Source of the DNA: Rosa chinensis
Lineage: Eukaryota; Streptophyta; Magnoliopsida; Rosales; Rosaceae
Direction: 5' to 3'
DNA: 64,000 nt
NCBI RefSeq assembly: GCF_002994745.2
Contig: NC_037090.1
Coordinates: 39,055,001 to 39,119,000, forward strand
A program made the translations under genes and the position numbers. The stretch's first letter is position 1. The number at the start of each line of letters is the position of its first letter. This document shows, one piece after another, positions 36,637-49,131 of this stretch. The notes under the pieces were generated by a model that did not search any database, was not told the origin of the DNA, and saw only the letters and a list, made by a program, of their open reading frames with translations.

Positions 36637-37412
36637 GTTTTCGATTGCTCAGACAAAAAGGCTACGACGTTTCCTGCGGTAAATTTGTCATTCTTTCTTT
36701 CATTAATTTCTAATAGCACTATATAAAATAGCTTTTATCTGTTTACTATGTACGTATATGCGCATGTACTAACTGAATATATCACATTGCGCTGTCTAAT
36801 GCATTATTGGTTGGTAGTATATATATATACGTAGACATGTTCAACAAGTTCAAGGAAAGTAATGGGACGTTTAAGGAATTTCTTATGAGCAATGTAGTAG
36901 GACTATCAAGTTTGTCTCTGAAGCCACTCATCTTAGGGTTCATGGAGAAGACGTAGTTGATATATGAGGCACTAACCTTCACCATGACTCTTCTTGAGTC
37001 TGCAGCACACCGTTTGAGCTCCCCGTTATTGAAACAAGTAACTCATGACTTATATCAGCCACTTTGGAAGAGCTTTTCAAGGATGGAAGCGACGTATTTC
37101 CTACTACATCGGTCGATCATTAGAAATTCCATAAATGTACGTCCCATTACTTTCCTTGAGCTTGTTGAATATATCTACATGTATATTACCAACCAATAAT
37201 GCTTTAGACAGCAATATGATATAACCAGTTAACATGCGAACGTACGTACATAGCAATCTGTCTAGTAAACAGTTAAACTTTTAACATATAGTGCTATTAG
37301 AAATTAATGAAAGAAATAGAATGACAAATTTACCGCTCAGGAAAAGTTGTGGCTAGCCTTGTTGTCTTTTTTGAACAATTGTAGCCTTGTTGTCTAAGCA
37401 ATCGAAAACGGG
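36637..37412. repeat. inverted duplication within the terpene synthase pseudogene
   Basis: The segment about 36637-36877 (end of one exon, the whole following intron and the start of the next exon) is present again in reverse complement at about 37133-37412. Shared blocks include TTTTCGATTGCT, AATTTCTAATAGCACTATAT, GCATTATTGGTTGGTA and AAGGAAAGTAATGGGACG. About 255 bp of exon sequence separates the arms. The right arm has a small extra duplication (CAACAAGGCTA). Confidence 0.8.
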
Positions 37413-38879
37413 GATCAGTAAAAGGTCACCATCACACAATGATGATTCACACAATGAAATTCTGCTGACTCGTGCAAAGTTGGATCTCCACCATGTGCAA
37501 AAAATCCATCAGAATGAACTTGCAAGTGATATTAATTACAAGGTTAACTTACTATTTTGATCAGTTACCTTTTAGTTCTTACAATATGTTACTCCTTCTT
37601 TATATAAATATTTGTAATTATTTTCAGGTGTTGGAAAGACTTGGACGTTGTAAACAAGCTACTTTTCGTAAGAGACAGGAGAATTGTTTTGCCCTTCTTT
37701 GGGAGTCTATTTTGAACTTGAATATTCGTTTGCTAGGATGATAGTATGCAAATATGCATGTTTGCCTAGCGACAACCGCCGGCGGTTTGGTACTCTCATT
37801 CGCAATTCAAATTTCAAGTTAAGGCTTACTTCCATGAAGCCAAATCGTTGAAGGCAAAACACATGCACTCCAACAATAGAAGAATATATCTCAGTAGAAG
37901 GCGATGCATCCTTCTTTACTTCCATCAAACCAAATGGTCGAAGGCAAAACACATGCCCAAATTTTGTCTGAGCTGTCTGGATTATAGCTTAGACAAAATT
38001 TGGGCCCAAAAAGTCCCAACTATAGGTATATTTGCCATAAGCCTATAGTAGCCCAAAGGAAAAAAAAATTTATCTAGTTGCCAGCCACTTGGTTGTAATT
38101 TGAAGAATCTATTCGAGCCCTCGAGTCCAGTTCTTCTTCCTACAGTTCCTTTCATTGCAGTCGTCTTTTACGGCTTTCTCCATCCAATCTTACAGGCTTT
38201 GTTTTATGATTTGCTTATGGTGAGGTATTTCTTTTCTTTTTTGATCAATTCTCTCTTGATTGGTTTAATGAGTTTGTTGATTATGCATTTTTACCTTTGG
38301 ATAGTGGTGATTGAACCCAATATTTTCTGTTTTCCTTTAGATAATGTTCGAAGAGCTTAGATAATGATTGAACCTAATATTTTATGTTTTCCTGTAGGTC
38401 TACAAAAAAGTCTAATCAACCTTAAAGAACCTAGATTTATATATATTTGTTGGTGGGAATCAATCATGAAGCAACCTAACATTAGCTATTAGGTTTAGAT
38501 AATTTTGAAACAGGGTATTCTAATTGAATAGTTTATCAGAGTAGCTGACAGTTTTCTGTATCGTCTTTGATGTTGATAACTTGATATTAGTTGTTCTTGA
38601 CTTCTGGTTAGTATAACTTGGGCTCCTGTTTGATTAAGAAAATTAAACCGAATTAAGAAAAAGATTAAGGATTTGATATGCTTGTTATTTGATTCTTGCC
38701 TATTCTATGTAAAATTGAGTTTTTGGGAATACTCTTGTATTTTGCTATGCATATCGACCTGTTCTATTGCTTTTGTTTGCAATCTTGATTTGAGGTTTTG
38801 TCCTCAAGATTTTATATCATATGATATGTTTGCTCTAGATATGGAGTGTGGGTATTTTCTAATGGATATCTAGAGGGAT

Positions 38880-39412
38880 CCAAGATTTTTTCAAGACAAG
38901 TTCTGTGACTGATTTGTGTTGGCAGTTAGTTGAATCAAGAAAGTCAGCATTTTTTTCTATGATATATAGACTGATTTGTCTTGTGCTAACTCTACCAGTA
39001 TCTGCAGTAACAACAGAGAGAGCATTTTCATCTATTAACATCATAAAAACAAACTTCGAAATAAGATGGAAGATGAGTTTTTTGATGATTTGATGGTTCT
39101 CTACATTGAAAAAAAAATTGCCAATAATATTGATAATGATTATGTGATTGTTGAGTTTGAAGTAAGTGGGTCTCGGAGGATACGATTTAGATAGTTTATT
39201 GTTGTTTTACAACAAATTTATTCTTGTATTTTTTAATTTACGGGGTTTGGTTTTATATCTCCACCATTGTATGTTTTGATTGAAAATAAAAAGGCGTGAG
39301 AATGCGCCTCCTACTGAGTTCCAAACCTCAAAAAAAAAAAAAAAAAAAAATCTAAAATTTTTGTGCACTTATAATTAGCCTGACCCATTTTTGGATTTTG
39401 GATCCGCCACTG
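38880..39412 (+). mobile_element. hAT transposase C-terminal remnant and terminal inverted repeat
   Basis: Frames at 38905-39195 read LVLTLPVSAVTTERAFSSIN and, after one frame change, DDLMVLYIEKKI, the hAT C-terminal dimerisation region (ZMYM1/TTF-type hAT). The 3' edge GATCCGCCACTG (39401-39412) is the reverse of the CAGTGGCGGATC terminus common to this group. Terpene synthase coding sequence resumes at the next base. The left end is not resolved but must lie between about 37925 and 38880. Confidence 0.65.
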
Positions 39413-39952
39413 ACCACAGCCTTTATCGGAATGGGAGCTCTAGTTACAAAAGACTCCATGGATTGGGTGTTCAATGACCCCAAGATTCCAATGGCTACAT
39501 CTGTAATTTTCAGAATCCTGAAGGACATAATTGGCCACAAGGTACTTTTAATTTATGCTGTGCCTAAAACTAGAATAAGTTCTATATATATGCATATGAA
39601 TCTATCTTATAACCTTATAACTGCATCTACGTAGTTTGAGCAAAAGAGAGAACACCATGCCTCATTAGTGGAATATTGCTACATGAATCAATATAACGTC
39701 ACAGAAGAAGAAGCGAAAATCGAGCTAACCAATTAAGCAAGTCAATGATTCCTGGAAAGACTTGAACCAAAAGTGGCTCAACCGCCACTCCAATACTAGT
39801 ATACTACCATTCACATGCCTCTATTGCTAGTAATTCTGAATCATGCACGTTTGAATAAACTTCTATACAAGAATGAAGATGTGTTCACTCATCCTAAAAC
39901 ATTGCTCAAGGGTTTTGTAGTTTCTCTCTTTATGGAACCCATGCTTGTATAA

Positions 39953-40345
39953 TTAAACCTAAAGACCACATTTATACTAGTATATGATACTAGTATATGA
40001 CATTATGACAAGTGACTTTGGTAATGTAGTAAAAGGGATTTGTAGCATATATAGGAGGCCACATAGGTTTCTTAACCGAGAGTATTTGTAAAATAATATT
40101 TCTAGAAAAATAGAAGAAAAGAAAATCCAAGTGGGACGACTAACATCTCATTAATTGTTGTTGATGAGGTTCTTTAAAGTCGTTTGATGGTACACACTGG
40201 TTGCATTGTTATGTAAATATAAATTCGTGCTTATGTTCTGCAATATGTGTTATTTAAAGTCACAGCATGGTATATCCAGGGTTTAGACTAGAAAAGTAGA
40301 GACTAGCTCGAAATATTATCAGTATTGAGCACTGAAATATTGAAC
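39953..40345. other. spacer, no gene
   Basis: Downstream of the terpene synthase stop codon and upstream of the copia element; nothing recognised. Confidence 0.4.
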
Positions 40346-41587
40346 TGTTGAAGAATATTGACATTTAGTGTGCCTTGTCAAATTAGGATTAGTTTTATAG
40401 TTGTAATATGAGAGATTTCCTACTCCAAGTAGAATAGGAATCCTTGTACTCCAAGATCATGTACTTTGTAATCTCTATATATAGGGCTCCTATTATCAAT
40501 AAATACACACAACTATTCTGCCAATTCTCTCTTTGCTTTCAATATCCTAAAACAAGTTATTAGCACGAGCCCTAACCCTGAATCAGAAGCCAAAACTCTT
40601 TTCTTCTCTCTTCTTGCTGTGAAACCCTAGATACCTACCCTAGGATCACCTCATGTGTGCCACTATCTCTGGGCATGATTTTCGGAAGAAAATCACAAGA
40701 CTTTAAGGAAAAGAAGAACAAGAAAATCAAGCATCATGAAAGCACCAATTAAGTTTTAAATTAAAGTTTCTGCTTTCTGTACTTTAATTTTATCTTCTTT
40801 TTCTTTAGGGACTTGCAACCTCCCTTCTTCTACATCCCACCTTTCTGTAATGTGGGTTCAATTCTATAAAAGCGGAATCGTGGGGATTCACGTTATACGA
40901 ACTAAGAGCATTTGTAGACTTCAGACTAAGAGCGTCCGTAAGCATCGATTTATACGAACTAAGAGCGTTCGTAGACTTCAGACTAAGAGTGTCCGTAAGA
41001 ATCGATTTTGACCATACAAACATCATTGTTTCGGTCAATCCAAATTTCTTGGAAATTGATTTCTTGGTAGCATTAAGGCTCGGAAATCTTAATATTAGTT
41101 TTCGTGGAAGCATTGACTCTGAAACTAATCCATTCTTGTTTCTCCTTTTTAGGATGTCAAACTTAAATGAGTTTGATTTTACTCCATTGGATTCTACGGG
41201 CACGGGATATTTTATGTGGGCTCATAATGTTGAGCTCCACTTAATTACCCTTGATTTATTGCCTACAATCCAAGAGCCCTGTTATGAAGGAACCACTCAA
41301 GACTCTCAAACTGAGATAGATAATTTCAGGGCACTTACCCTGATGAAGCCCCACATAGAGATGGCAGCTCGGACATTGGTGATGCGCACCAATATTTCTG
41401 CTTGGGGTTATGCAATATCGCATGTAGCTATGCTAATTCGTCTATGACTCATAGCCACTCAACTTTTATTTGCGTTACAGCTAGTGACTGGGTGTGAGTC
41501 TAATATCTTGTACTTATGCATATTTGAGTCTACGGTTATGTGCCAATTGCGCCGCCACAACGCATCAAAATTGGTCATTGCAACCAA

Positions 41588-41622
<35 letters not shown>

Positions 41623-44600
41623 GTTGGATATAAATCTCCAACTATAAGTCCGCTATGTAGAACCCTTGACAGGTAATCTCTTTTCCGCTAGATTTGCGGA
41701 TTGTCACTTTGATGAGACAGACTTCCCGTCATTACGGGGAGATTAGAACGTCAACGTTCAACATGAATGACAGGAATTGTCATGGTCTGTCCCCACCATG
41801 TCTCATCTCGATCCCCTAAAAATGACGGGATCACATATACCTACTGCAAAAGTGCTTGCAAGGATTGATGTCCCCATAAGAGGACATGGCACCACCCAGA
41901 AGAGATGGGCACGGCACCACCACCATGGATGATGTTATAATGACGCCACAAGGTGGCATAATGGTGTCATAGGCCATGGGTTCCGCTAGAGAGTGTAGGA
42001 GACCCATATGTTCGATGGCACAACTTGATCCATTGATCATTGATACTCAAAATCCGTCTCAAGAGAATATTCTGGATTGTGGTTATGCCCAAGAGACATC
42101 GTTGGGGACGCCTCAATATTAGAACCAATTCTTGTGAATATAGAGATCTCTACAAACTACACTAGTGTACATGGGGACGTGAGATTATTGAGAACAATGA
42201 CATCGAACCTTGCTCCGTTGAAGAATGCCAACGTAGACAAAATTGGCCTAAATGGAAAGATGTGATCCATGTTGAATCGGATTCACTAACGAAGATGAAG
42301 GATTTAAGGCCTGAGATGCCAACATGTTGACATTAATAGGTTTTCGTTAGATAGCGTGATGAGAAAAAGAGATGGTAATCTTGCCTTATGGCGCAAGGTT
42401 TCTCACAAAACACCCTGGAATCGACTACGAGAAGACATATTCTCTCGTAATGGATGTCATTGCACTCCACTACCTTGTCAGTTTGGTAGTTTCCGAATAA
42501 CTAAACATGCAGCTTACGAATGTGGTCATTACATATCTTTATGGGGATCTAGATAAGGAATATAATGAAGGTTCTTGTGAACTTTATTTACCCAAGTCAA
42601 GTGGCTCTAGACCACGGAGAGCGTTTGCAATGAGGTTGAGATGCTCATTAAAGTGACTACTTGATTGGGAAGGGATATGATGAACTATACCTGTGCGTTT
42701 CCATGACAAGTTCTGGATTTGCAATTGTCGCGTTTATGTTGATAAACATAATTGGAACCCTTAAGAGTTAAGGGAAACCGCTGAACACCTCCGAGTTTGA
42801 GATGAAAGACCTTGGGAAAACACGGTTTTGTCTAGATTTAGAACTTGTATACAGTGTCAATGAATGCTTTGGCATTTTGATAAAGTCAAGATGCACTCCC
42901 ATGGCCGTTTGTAGTCTTAACCCTAAGAGGGATATGTTTCGTCCCAAGGATGATGACGAAGACGTGTTCATTAGCAGAAGTAAGTGCCTTACCTAAGTGC
43001 AATAGATGCATTATTGTACTTAACACAATACAAGACCGGACACCTCATTGTTATGAACTTGTTGGCCAGATGTAGCCTGCGCCAATGCGATGTCATTGAA
43101 TTGGTGTAAAGACAATCTTTTGATACTTAAAGGGTACGATAGATATGGGCTTCTTTTATCCCTACAAAGAGAAGAGGAATGATGGAATTATGGGATCGGA
43201 CCCCATACGGCAAAGCTCCGCCGTTTACACTACCGTGGCAGGCCATGTCGCCGCCACCCAGGGTGGCCAGCTTCATCCACCTCCCTTACATCAAAACGAT
43301 GGTGATATTTTGATGGGTTTTGTTGATGTAGGGTATCTCTTTAACCCTTGCATAGGTCGCTCCCAAACTGGTTATGTCTTTACTATGGGAAGCACCACGA
43401 TATCTTGGAGGTCTACAAAATAGACCCTTGTTGCTACTTCCTCGAATCATGCTAAGATTATTACTCTACATGAAGCTGAGCGTGAATGCATATGGCTAAG
43501 GTTTGTAACTAAACATATTCGAGGAACTTGTGGTTTGAATTCTACCACGGATGAATCTACGTGCATTTATGAGGATAATGCAGCTTGTATTGAACAAATG
43601 AAGTTAGGTTTCATCAAGGGTGACAACACCAAACATATATCACCTTAGTTCTTTTATAATCAGCAACAACAATCACTTCTAAAGATTGAAGTGAACCAAA
43701 TTCGATCAGAGGAAAATGTAGCGGACTTATTCACTAAGTCGTTACCTAAATCCACATTCGAGAAACATGTGAAGAGCATCGGATTGAGAAAGTTATCCGA
43801 ACTCCCATGATTGTAGTAATCAGGGAGAGATGTCTACATGTTCGATCTCGAAAAGTGAAGGACATGTTGTACTCTTTTTCTCCTCCTCGAGGTTGTTTTT
43901 GTCCCACAAAGTTTTTATTACTCGAGCAAGGTTTTTAACGAGGCAACGATCAAAGCGTCATCATCAAGTTTGAGCGGCACAAGGGGGAGTGTTGAAGAAT
44001 GTTGACATTTAGTGTGCCTTGTCAAACTAGGATTAGTTCTATAGTTGTAATATGAGACATTTCCTACTCTGAGTTAGAATATGAATCCTTATACTCCAAG
44101 ATTATGTACTTTGTAATTCCTATATATAGGGCTCCTATTATCAATGAATACACACAACTATTCAGCCAATTCTCTCTTTACTTTTTTTTTTTTTGGAAGA
44201 GGGGATCAATTAAGCTGGCCTAAGCTAGCCCAATGGGCATTAAAAAAGAAAACACATAACCAGTCTGATGGACAGGCCCATACAGACAAAAACTAAAAAG
44301 GAAAATTAATTTTCTCCTGGGCTTTAATAGAGCCAGTATCTAAAAATTAATCCTTAAAACAATAAAAGCTAAAACATAGGCCCGATGAGAAGCCCAGCCC
44401 ACTACCGAAACCCTAGTTGCTGCCGCCTAGTTTGCGCTGCGAGCCACACACGTACAATAGCCGAGGTGCCGCCGGACATAGAACACCTAGAAATTTCGTC
44501 GTGATAAACCGATGCCAAACCAATTCCAAAATACAGATCAAAGGAGAACCAACAACCAAAGGAATGAGATTCCTCACAAAAGCATCCTTTTCTCCACCAA

Positions 44601-45249
44601 AGAGACCAAGTAGTAACCATGGCTATCGACAAGGATCAGAGATCCAGGACATAGAACCAGAACAAGAACAGTAACAGTAACAATGGAGAATTTGGGGGGG
44701 GGGGGGGGGGTGAAAAACCCATGCGTGAGCACCCATACTCGCCTAGGTAAGTGACATGCACTTTGTAGTCGCAACCATAAGGACCTTCTTGGTGGTTCTG
44801 GGTAGAGATACGAGCTGTGTTGTGGGATTGATTAAATTTTGACCTGGAAACGTATGGAATATATTGCTTTACAGTGAGAGGAAAAGAAGAGAAAAAACGA
44901 GGAACAGAGTCCTCCCATGCTGGACATAGCCAGAACTACACCACAGAGGGTAACAAAATCACCACAAGGGTGAGAAATAAGGAGCTGGAATAGCTTGATG
45001 AAAGAGAAGATCAGTAGGGATGGAGAGAAATTGGATACAAGTCAAAGTTGGTATGGCCTCCCCCAACTCTCTTCCACCATCAATCTAGATCTGGAAGGAT
45101 CAAGATTTGGATGAGAGAGTGGGGGAGGAGGCGGGTTTGAATTTGAGATCTGGTTTCTCTCTCTGGTTTTTAGAGAGAGAGGCTCTGTCTTGGAAGTACT
45201 TAGCCGATGGTATGATACGACCTCTCTTTACTTTCAATATCCTAAAACA
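40346..45249 (+). mobile_element. degenerate Ty1/copia retrotransposon
   Basis: 5' LTR 40346-40554 and 3' LTR 43990-45249 (interrupted) both start TGTTGAAGAAT and end ATATCCTAAAACA, with a perfect 5-bp TSD TGAAC (40341-40345 and 45250-45254). A polypurine tract AAGGGGGAG abuts the 3' LTR. Internal order is gag (about 41153-41447), integrase-like (about 41660-41850), reverse transcriptase pieces (42355-42560 and 42790-43070), and RNase H (43350-43800: GYVFTMGSTTISWRSTK, then VADLFTKSLPKSTFEKH). Multiple stops and deletions make it immobile. gag-integrase-RT order identifies copia. Confidence 0.9.
44185..45221 (-). mobile_element. LINE-like retroposon inside the copia 3' LTR
   Basis: Flanked by a 13-bp TSD CTCTCTTTACTTT (44172-44184 and 45222-45234) and beginning on the plus strand with a T tract, i.e. 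a minus-strand poly(A) tail. The other end is a GA/CT-rich leader-like sequence (45100-45180). No reverse transcriptase. Contains a G run at about 44694-44710. Confidence 0.75.
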
Positions 45250-45254
45250 TGAAC

Positions 45255-45912
45255 TTATTTATTGATGTTTCATACTGTGAACTAGGGTAGCAATGAATCC
45301 CTAAAGAAAAGACCGCAGAGCATGATTAATCTCACAATCCCCGTCGCGCAAAATCAGTGCACCAGTTGCAAGCAGAGTGTGCTTGAGGGAGAAAGAAGGC
45401 TTCAGTCAATCCAAATGAACATGATATTGTTACCACAAAGGTTGTAACCGATCAACTTCTAAAACCGACAGCAATTTTCAACTTCTAAGAAACCCAAGAC
45501 AAGATCACTAGTGTAGAAATCCAAGTTTCACTTTGTTTAAACTTGTGGAAAGCTGCCAAATACCCCCAGAATGCTTGAATTGTACACTTGATTCAGTCAC
45601 ATATATTTCTTCTTAATTGCTCAGGTTTTCCATCTCAATTTGTCCCTCTAATGTGTAAGACAGAAAGGAAATTCACGCTACCATAAAAATCATGAATGCA
45701 ACATAAGTCGTCCAACCAGATAATTAAAGACTACGTACGGGTACGTGTATGTATAAAAATCAATCGCGTTGAACTAGACCAATTGATCATAAGTTGGGTT
45801 TGATATTCTTATAGTTTCCTCATCGATCAAACATATAGGAAAAACAAAAAATGGTCAAAAGAAAGACAAAAGCGAACCAAATTAGTTATTAATTTAGTGT
45901 ATATATGATGGA
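45255..45912. other. 3' flank of the methyltransferase gene
   Basis: Spacer between the copia element and the methyltransferase stop codon; nothing coding recognised. Confidence 0.4.
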
Positions 45913-47088
45913 TCACCACGAGTTCTTCAATGGCTTCTCCAACAAAGCCGAAAGGTACATCTCCCTAAGCTCAGGGCCTCGATCAAGCTTCCTCCCAACA
46001 ACCCACTTCAACTTGTTGAATCCAATGCTCTTGATCAATGGTCCATAAATCTCCTCCAACTGCTCACCCACACAGAAAAAATGGTCGAGCCAGAACAACC
46101 CCCCAGGCCTAAGCACTCTGTAGACATCAAAGAAGGCAAAATGAAGCAATGTCGTCGGAATCCAGTTACTGAGAACGTGCATGGAGTGTACGATGTCCAA
46201 AGTGTTGTCGTAGAACGGCAGCCTCTGTGAAATGCTTATGTAGAGAGGAACCACACCTCTCGACGCTATGAAGTTGTTGAAAGGGCCGTTCAAGTTCATC
46301 GACGTCGTTACGATCGTTATGTTCCTCTCTCTCATTCTCACGGCGAACGTGGCCACCCCGCCGCCGACGTCTAGGCCGATTCGTATGCTGCCGCGTGGCT
46401 TGGTGGCCAAGACTTCGTCTATGCTGAAATCGAGGCCTCCTCCTTTAGACCTTGCCCAGCGAGACTTCTCGTTTGCTTGGAGGTCGAAGCAGTCTTTGCA
46501 GTCGGAGAAGCCTTTCTCGTTTCGTTTTCTGTTGACGAGGCAGTTGTAGTTCTTGCATGTGTACGCTGTCCACACGACTGAAGAGTCGGACGGCGTGGTC
46601 CATAGGCTGATGGGGAGAGGGTAGGGTTCAGTGTACTCCGGTTGAGAGGCGGGGCGGCACCGGCGCCGAGGTAAGGGCTCGCAGCCCTTGAGGAGGAGCT
46701 TTTGGGCTAGGAGCTCGTCGTCAGGACACGAACCGTTGACTTTGTATGACATGTAGCGACGGAGTTCGTCGGGGAAGAGTGTGCATGCTTTGCCTGCTGG
46801 AGGGTAAATGGTGTCGGAATCGAAGTTGGTGTTGAATCCGAAAGGGAGAGCTTGTCCGGATGTGAAGGCAAGGAATTCGGGCGGGAGGTCGGATGCTATG
46901 GTGGCGGTTTCCTCGACGGTGGTGGAGAGGGACTTGTAGGAACAGGAGAAAAGGGATGAGGAAATGAACAAGGTGATGAGATTTGTTAAGAGGAGAAGGA
47001 GAAGGAAGAAGAGGTTATTCGAGGAAGAAGACTTGAATTTATCATGAGGGGAATCTGTGGATTTTTGCTTCATTATTGTGGAGGTCAC
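45913..47088 (-). CDS. membrane-anchored SAM-dependent methyltransferase, At1g29790 type
   Basis: Single uninterrupted exon of 391 residues. An N-terminal basic/serine stretch is followed by one transmembrane segment (about residues 25-47, leucine-rich), giving a type II Golgi-like topology. A plant-specific region with conserved cysteines follows (PPAGKACTLFPDELRRYMSY, GCEPLPRRRC, YTCKNYNCL). The methyltransferase core has motif I IGLDVGGGVATFA (starting about residue 237), LPFYDNTLDIVHSMHVL, and YRVLRPGGLFWLDHFF. This architecture matches the plant 'probable methyltransferase' group related to DUF248/pectin-methyltransferase-like proteins. The substrate is unknown. The frame is clean, the length is normal, and the start follows an AT-rich promoter, so it is probably functional. 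Confidence 0.9.
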   Translation of the reverse strand: MTSTIMKQKSTDSPHDKFKSSSSNNLFFLLLLLLTNLITLFISSSLFSCSYKSLSTTVEETATIASDLPPEFLAFTSGQALPFGFNTNFDSDTIYPPAGKACTLFPDELRRYMSYKVNGSCPDDELLAQKLLLKGCEPLPRRRCRPASQPEYTEPYPLPISLWTTPSDSSVVWTAYTCKNYNCLVNRKRNEKGFSDCKDCFDLQANEKSRWARSKGGGLDFSIDEVLATKPRGSIRIGLDVGGGVATFAVRMRERNITIVTTSMNLNGPFNNFIASRGVVPLYISISQRLPFYDNTLDIVHSMHVLSNWIPTTLLHFAFFDVYRVLRPGGLFWLDHFFCVGEQLEEIYGPLIKSIGFNKLKWVVGRKLDRGPELREMYLSALLEKPLKNSW

Positions 47089-47342
47089 TTAGAGATGAAG
47101 GTATACTAGAGATTGAGTAAGAACAAAGAAATCGGTGTAGGATATATATGCTTCGAGATTTACACAAGTAATCAACTAGTGTATATGTAATATTCAATCC
47201 ACGCAGGCCAGATCTAGTGCATGTGCATCTGAGATTCTGCAGCTTCCCTTTTTCATTCATGATGAGATAATAATAACAAAGGTGTTAGGGTAGAGATCCG
47301 CATAAGAAGGTAAGACCTGTGAGAGCTCAAAAGTCAAAACAG

Positions 47343-47344
<2 letters not shown>

Positions 47345-47402
<58 letters not shown>
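47345..47402. repeat. (AT)29 microsatellite in the methyltransferase promoter
   Basis: Pure AT dinucleotide tract 260-310 bases upstream of the methyltransferase start codon (minus strand). Likely length-polymorphic. Confidence 0.95.
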
Positions 47403-47405
<3 letters not shown>

Positions 47406-47966
47406 ACCTTGAATCAGGTGCAAAGTAATTAAGCATTATATCATATATAGAAGAATTTATTACGATGAACATGCATCTTCAATAAGCATGTGGAAATCCT
47501 TAGATTTTGCGTCAATTCAGCTCTTGCGCGGTTCAAAGAACTGTGTCTTGCAATTTGTATAGGTAAATTAATGAATGATGAAAAAAAAAAAAATTCGAGG
47601 GTATACTTGATCAACTCTCTCTAGTCCGCAAAGTGCTTTTGCAGTTTCACAATTTGCCAATTTGGTAAAGGAAACAAGTTAAGAGAAATGCAGGCAGCGC
47701 TGGCATTTCACAAGAATTGAGTATGACAATGCAAGTTCGAAACTGAAATGATAGACTCCATGCGAATTTGAAACTAATTAAATGGTTTAAGTTCCATCTA
47801 CAATTAAGAATGAGCATGCCAAATTTGTCTCCTTGCCTTCAAGCACAATCACGATAATCGTGATTCAAGTAGCCCGCCTTTGATAGAGTTCGTGAGCTTA
47901 AGAAGCTTCTTCATCTACATCTTGACACCAATGAACAGGGCCTAAACCATCAAAATCAATTGACCC

Positions 47967-49131
47967 CTGCAAATGAAACATACTTATAGCGACCCGTTTA
48001 AAAATAGACGAGTAAATAAATATCATGTAATACTGTCCACATGGTTGACAAGCTTCACTTTCACAAAGATAAACACACAGCACAAACTACCATTTTTAAA
48101 TTATGACCACCCAGTTACCCAGTTCAATTGGCAAATTAAAGATGGATTCAAACTTCACATAATGTAATCTACTTAAGAGGAGGTTTCCACTTGAACATTT
48201 ATGTTAGGCCTAATAATGAAGAATTCTAGAACTGTGACAATATTTGAATCATTTAGCGTATGCAATCAATATTAAATTATCAAAATCGGATGGACATTTC
48301 ATAACCCCATCTAATCTTGACATATGTAACAATAAAATACAAAAATCCATTACCCATAGTGCTGCAAGACACTGATGTTAACCGGTTACAGCAGAACAGA
48401 CATAAAATGTAAAACTTGATTCTAGCAAATCAAATATCAACGACATCACCAAATCATAGATCCTTTACAATAACATCTGAGGAGTACTTGAGTTGCAATA
48501 TAATTTACTTGGCATTAGACGTCTATCGAACAATATTATTCAGACAGAACTTCCTAAGCTGCTGTGTTCGGAAAGAAGCTTAATTTTCCTGAATTTCTAA
48601 GTCATAGACTTTAAATCACAAAATCACATCTTTTCAAATTTTATGAATTGCAGATTCCATTCTTTGAATCATAAACTCCTTCAAGACTACAAGCAAGAAA
48701 ATTTAATTAAAAAAAAAAAACCAAGATATCCAATATAGATTAGCAGAGGATGAATCATACGCTAGGGATCTAAACAATGTGCTTAATCACTAGACCAGTA
48801 AACAAATGATGAATCATATGAACAACCAACCATTACATTATATATGAAACAAACCAAACTACACCAGGAAAACTTCTTAATAGACAATTTCTGTCTAAGA
48901 ACTTGCAATGATTAATTAGCACTCAAGCATTACGGAGGAACAATTAATCAAAGTTTATTAAAACTGAGCAAGTGTATGGCAAGCACACCAAAGAAATTCC
49001 AGAGGCAGAACAAAGAATTTATTGCACCACATGTCATTACCAAAACCCATGCCAGCTCTTTCACAAGCCAAGTCCTAATCATAAATTCATATGTAAATGA
49101 ATAAGCTAATAGATAAATAAACGTAAGTCAA
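47967..49131. other. RPC8 pseudogene intron/deleted region
   Basis: Minus-strand RPC8 exons expected here (the Asp-Glu-rich and PFAPMVVT-type segments) were not found. AT-rich with no other coding signal. Confidence 0.4.

Larger units (their letters stand above)
36381..39952 (+). pseudogene. terpene synthase (TPS-a type) pseudogene
   Basis: Plus-strand exon remnants follow the terpene synthase order. 36390-36590 reads KRMLMAP then LGMSYHFENEINEILKQ. 36635-36682 reads YTTAPRFRLLRQKGYDVSCG with a GTAAAT donor. 36835-37130 reads FNKFKESNGTFKEFLMSN, EATHLRVHGED and EALTFTMTLLESAAHRLSSP. 37465-37740 reads LDLHHVQKIHQNELASDI and CWKDLDVVNKLLFVRDR. 37810-37920 holds an AKSLKAKHM-like block. 39413-39541 reads TTAFIGMGALVTKDSMDWV. 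39635-39952 reads FEQKREHHASLVEY, then NEDVFTHPKTLLKGFVVSLF and a stop. Frameshifts, in-frame stops, a missing DDxxD exon and a hAT insertion show it is dead. Parent enzymes make sesquiterpenes from farnesyl diphosphate in the cytosol. Confidence 0.85.

Noticed and set aside
40989..41447. 152-codon frame as a host gene
   Set aside because: It is the gag end of the degenerate copia element (MSNLNEFDF and WAHNVELHL style).
46268..46549. 93-codon frame opposite the methyltransferase
   Set aside because: Antisense shadow of the real minus-strand gene.
47257..47472. short ORF across the (AT)29 tract
   Set aside because: Poly Tyr-Ile translation of a microsatellite.
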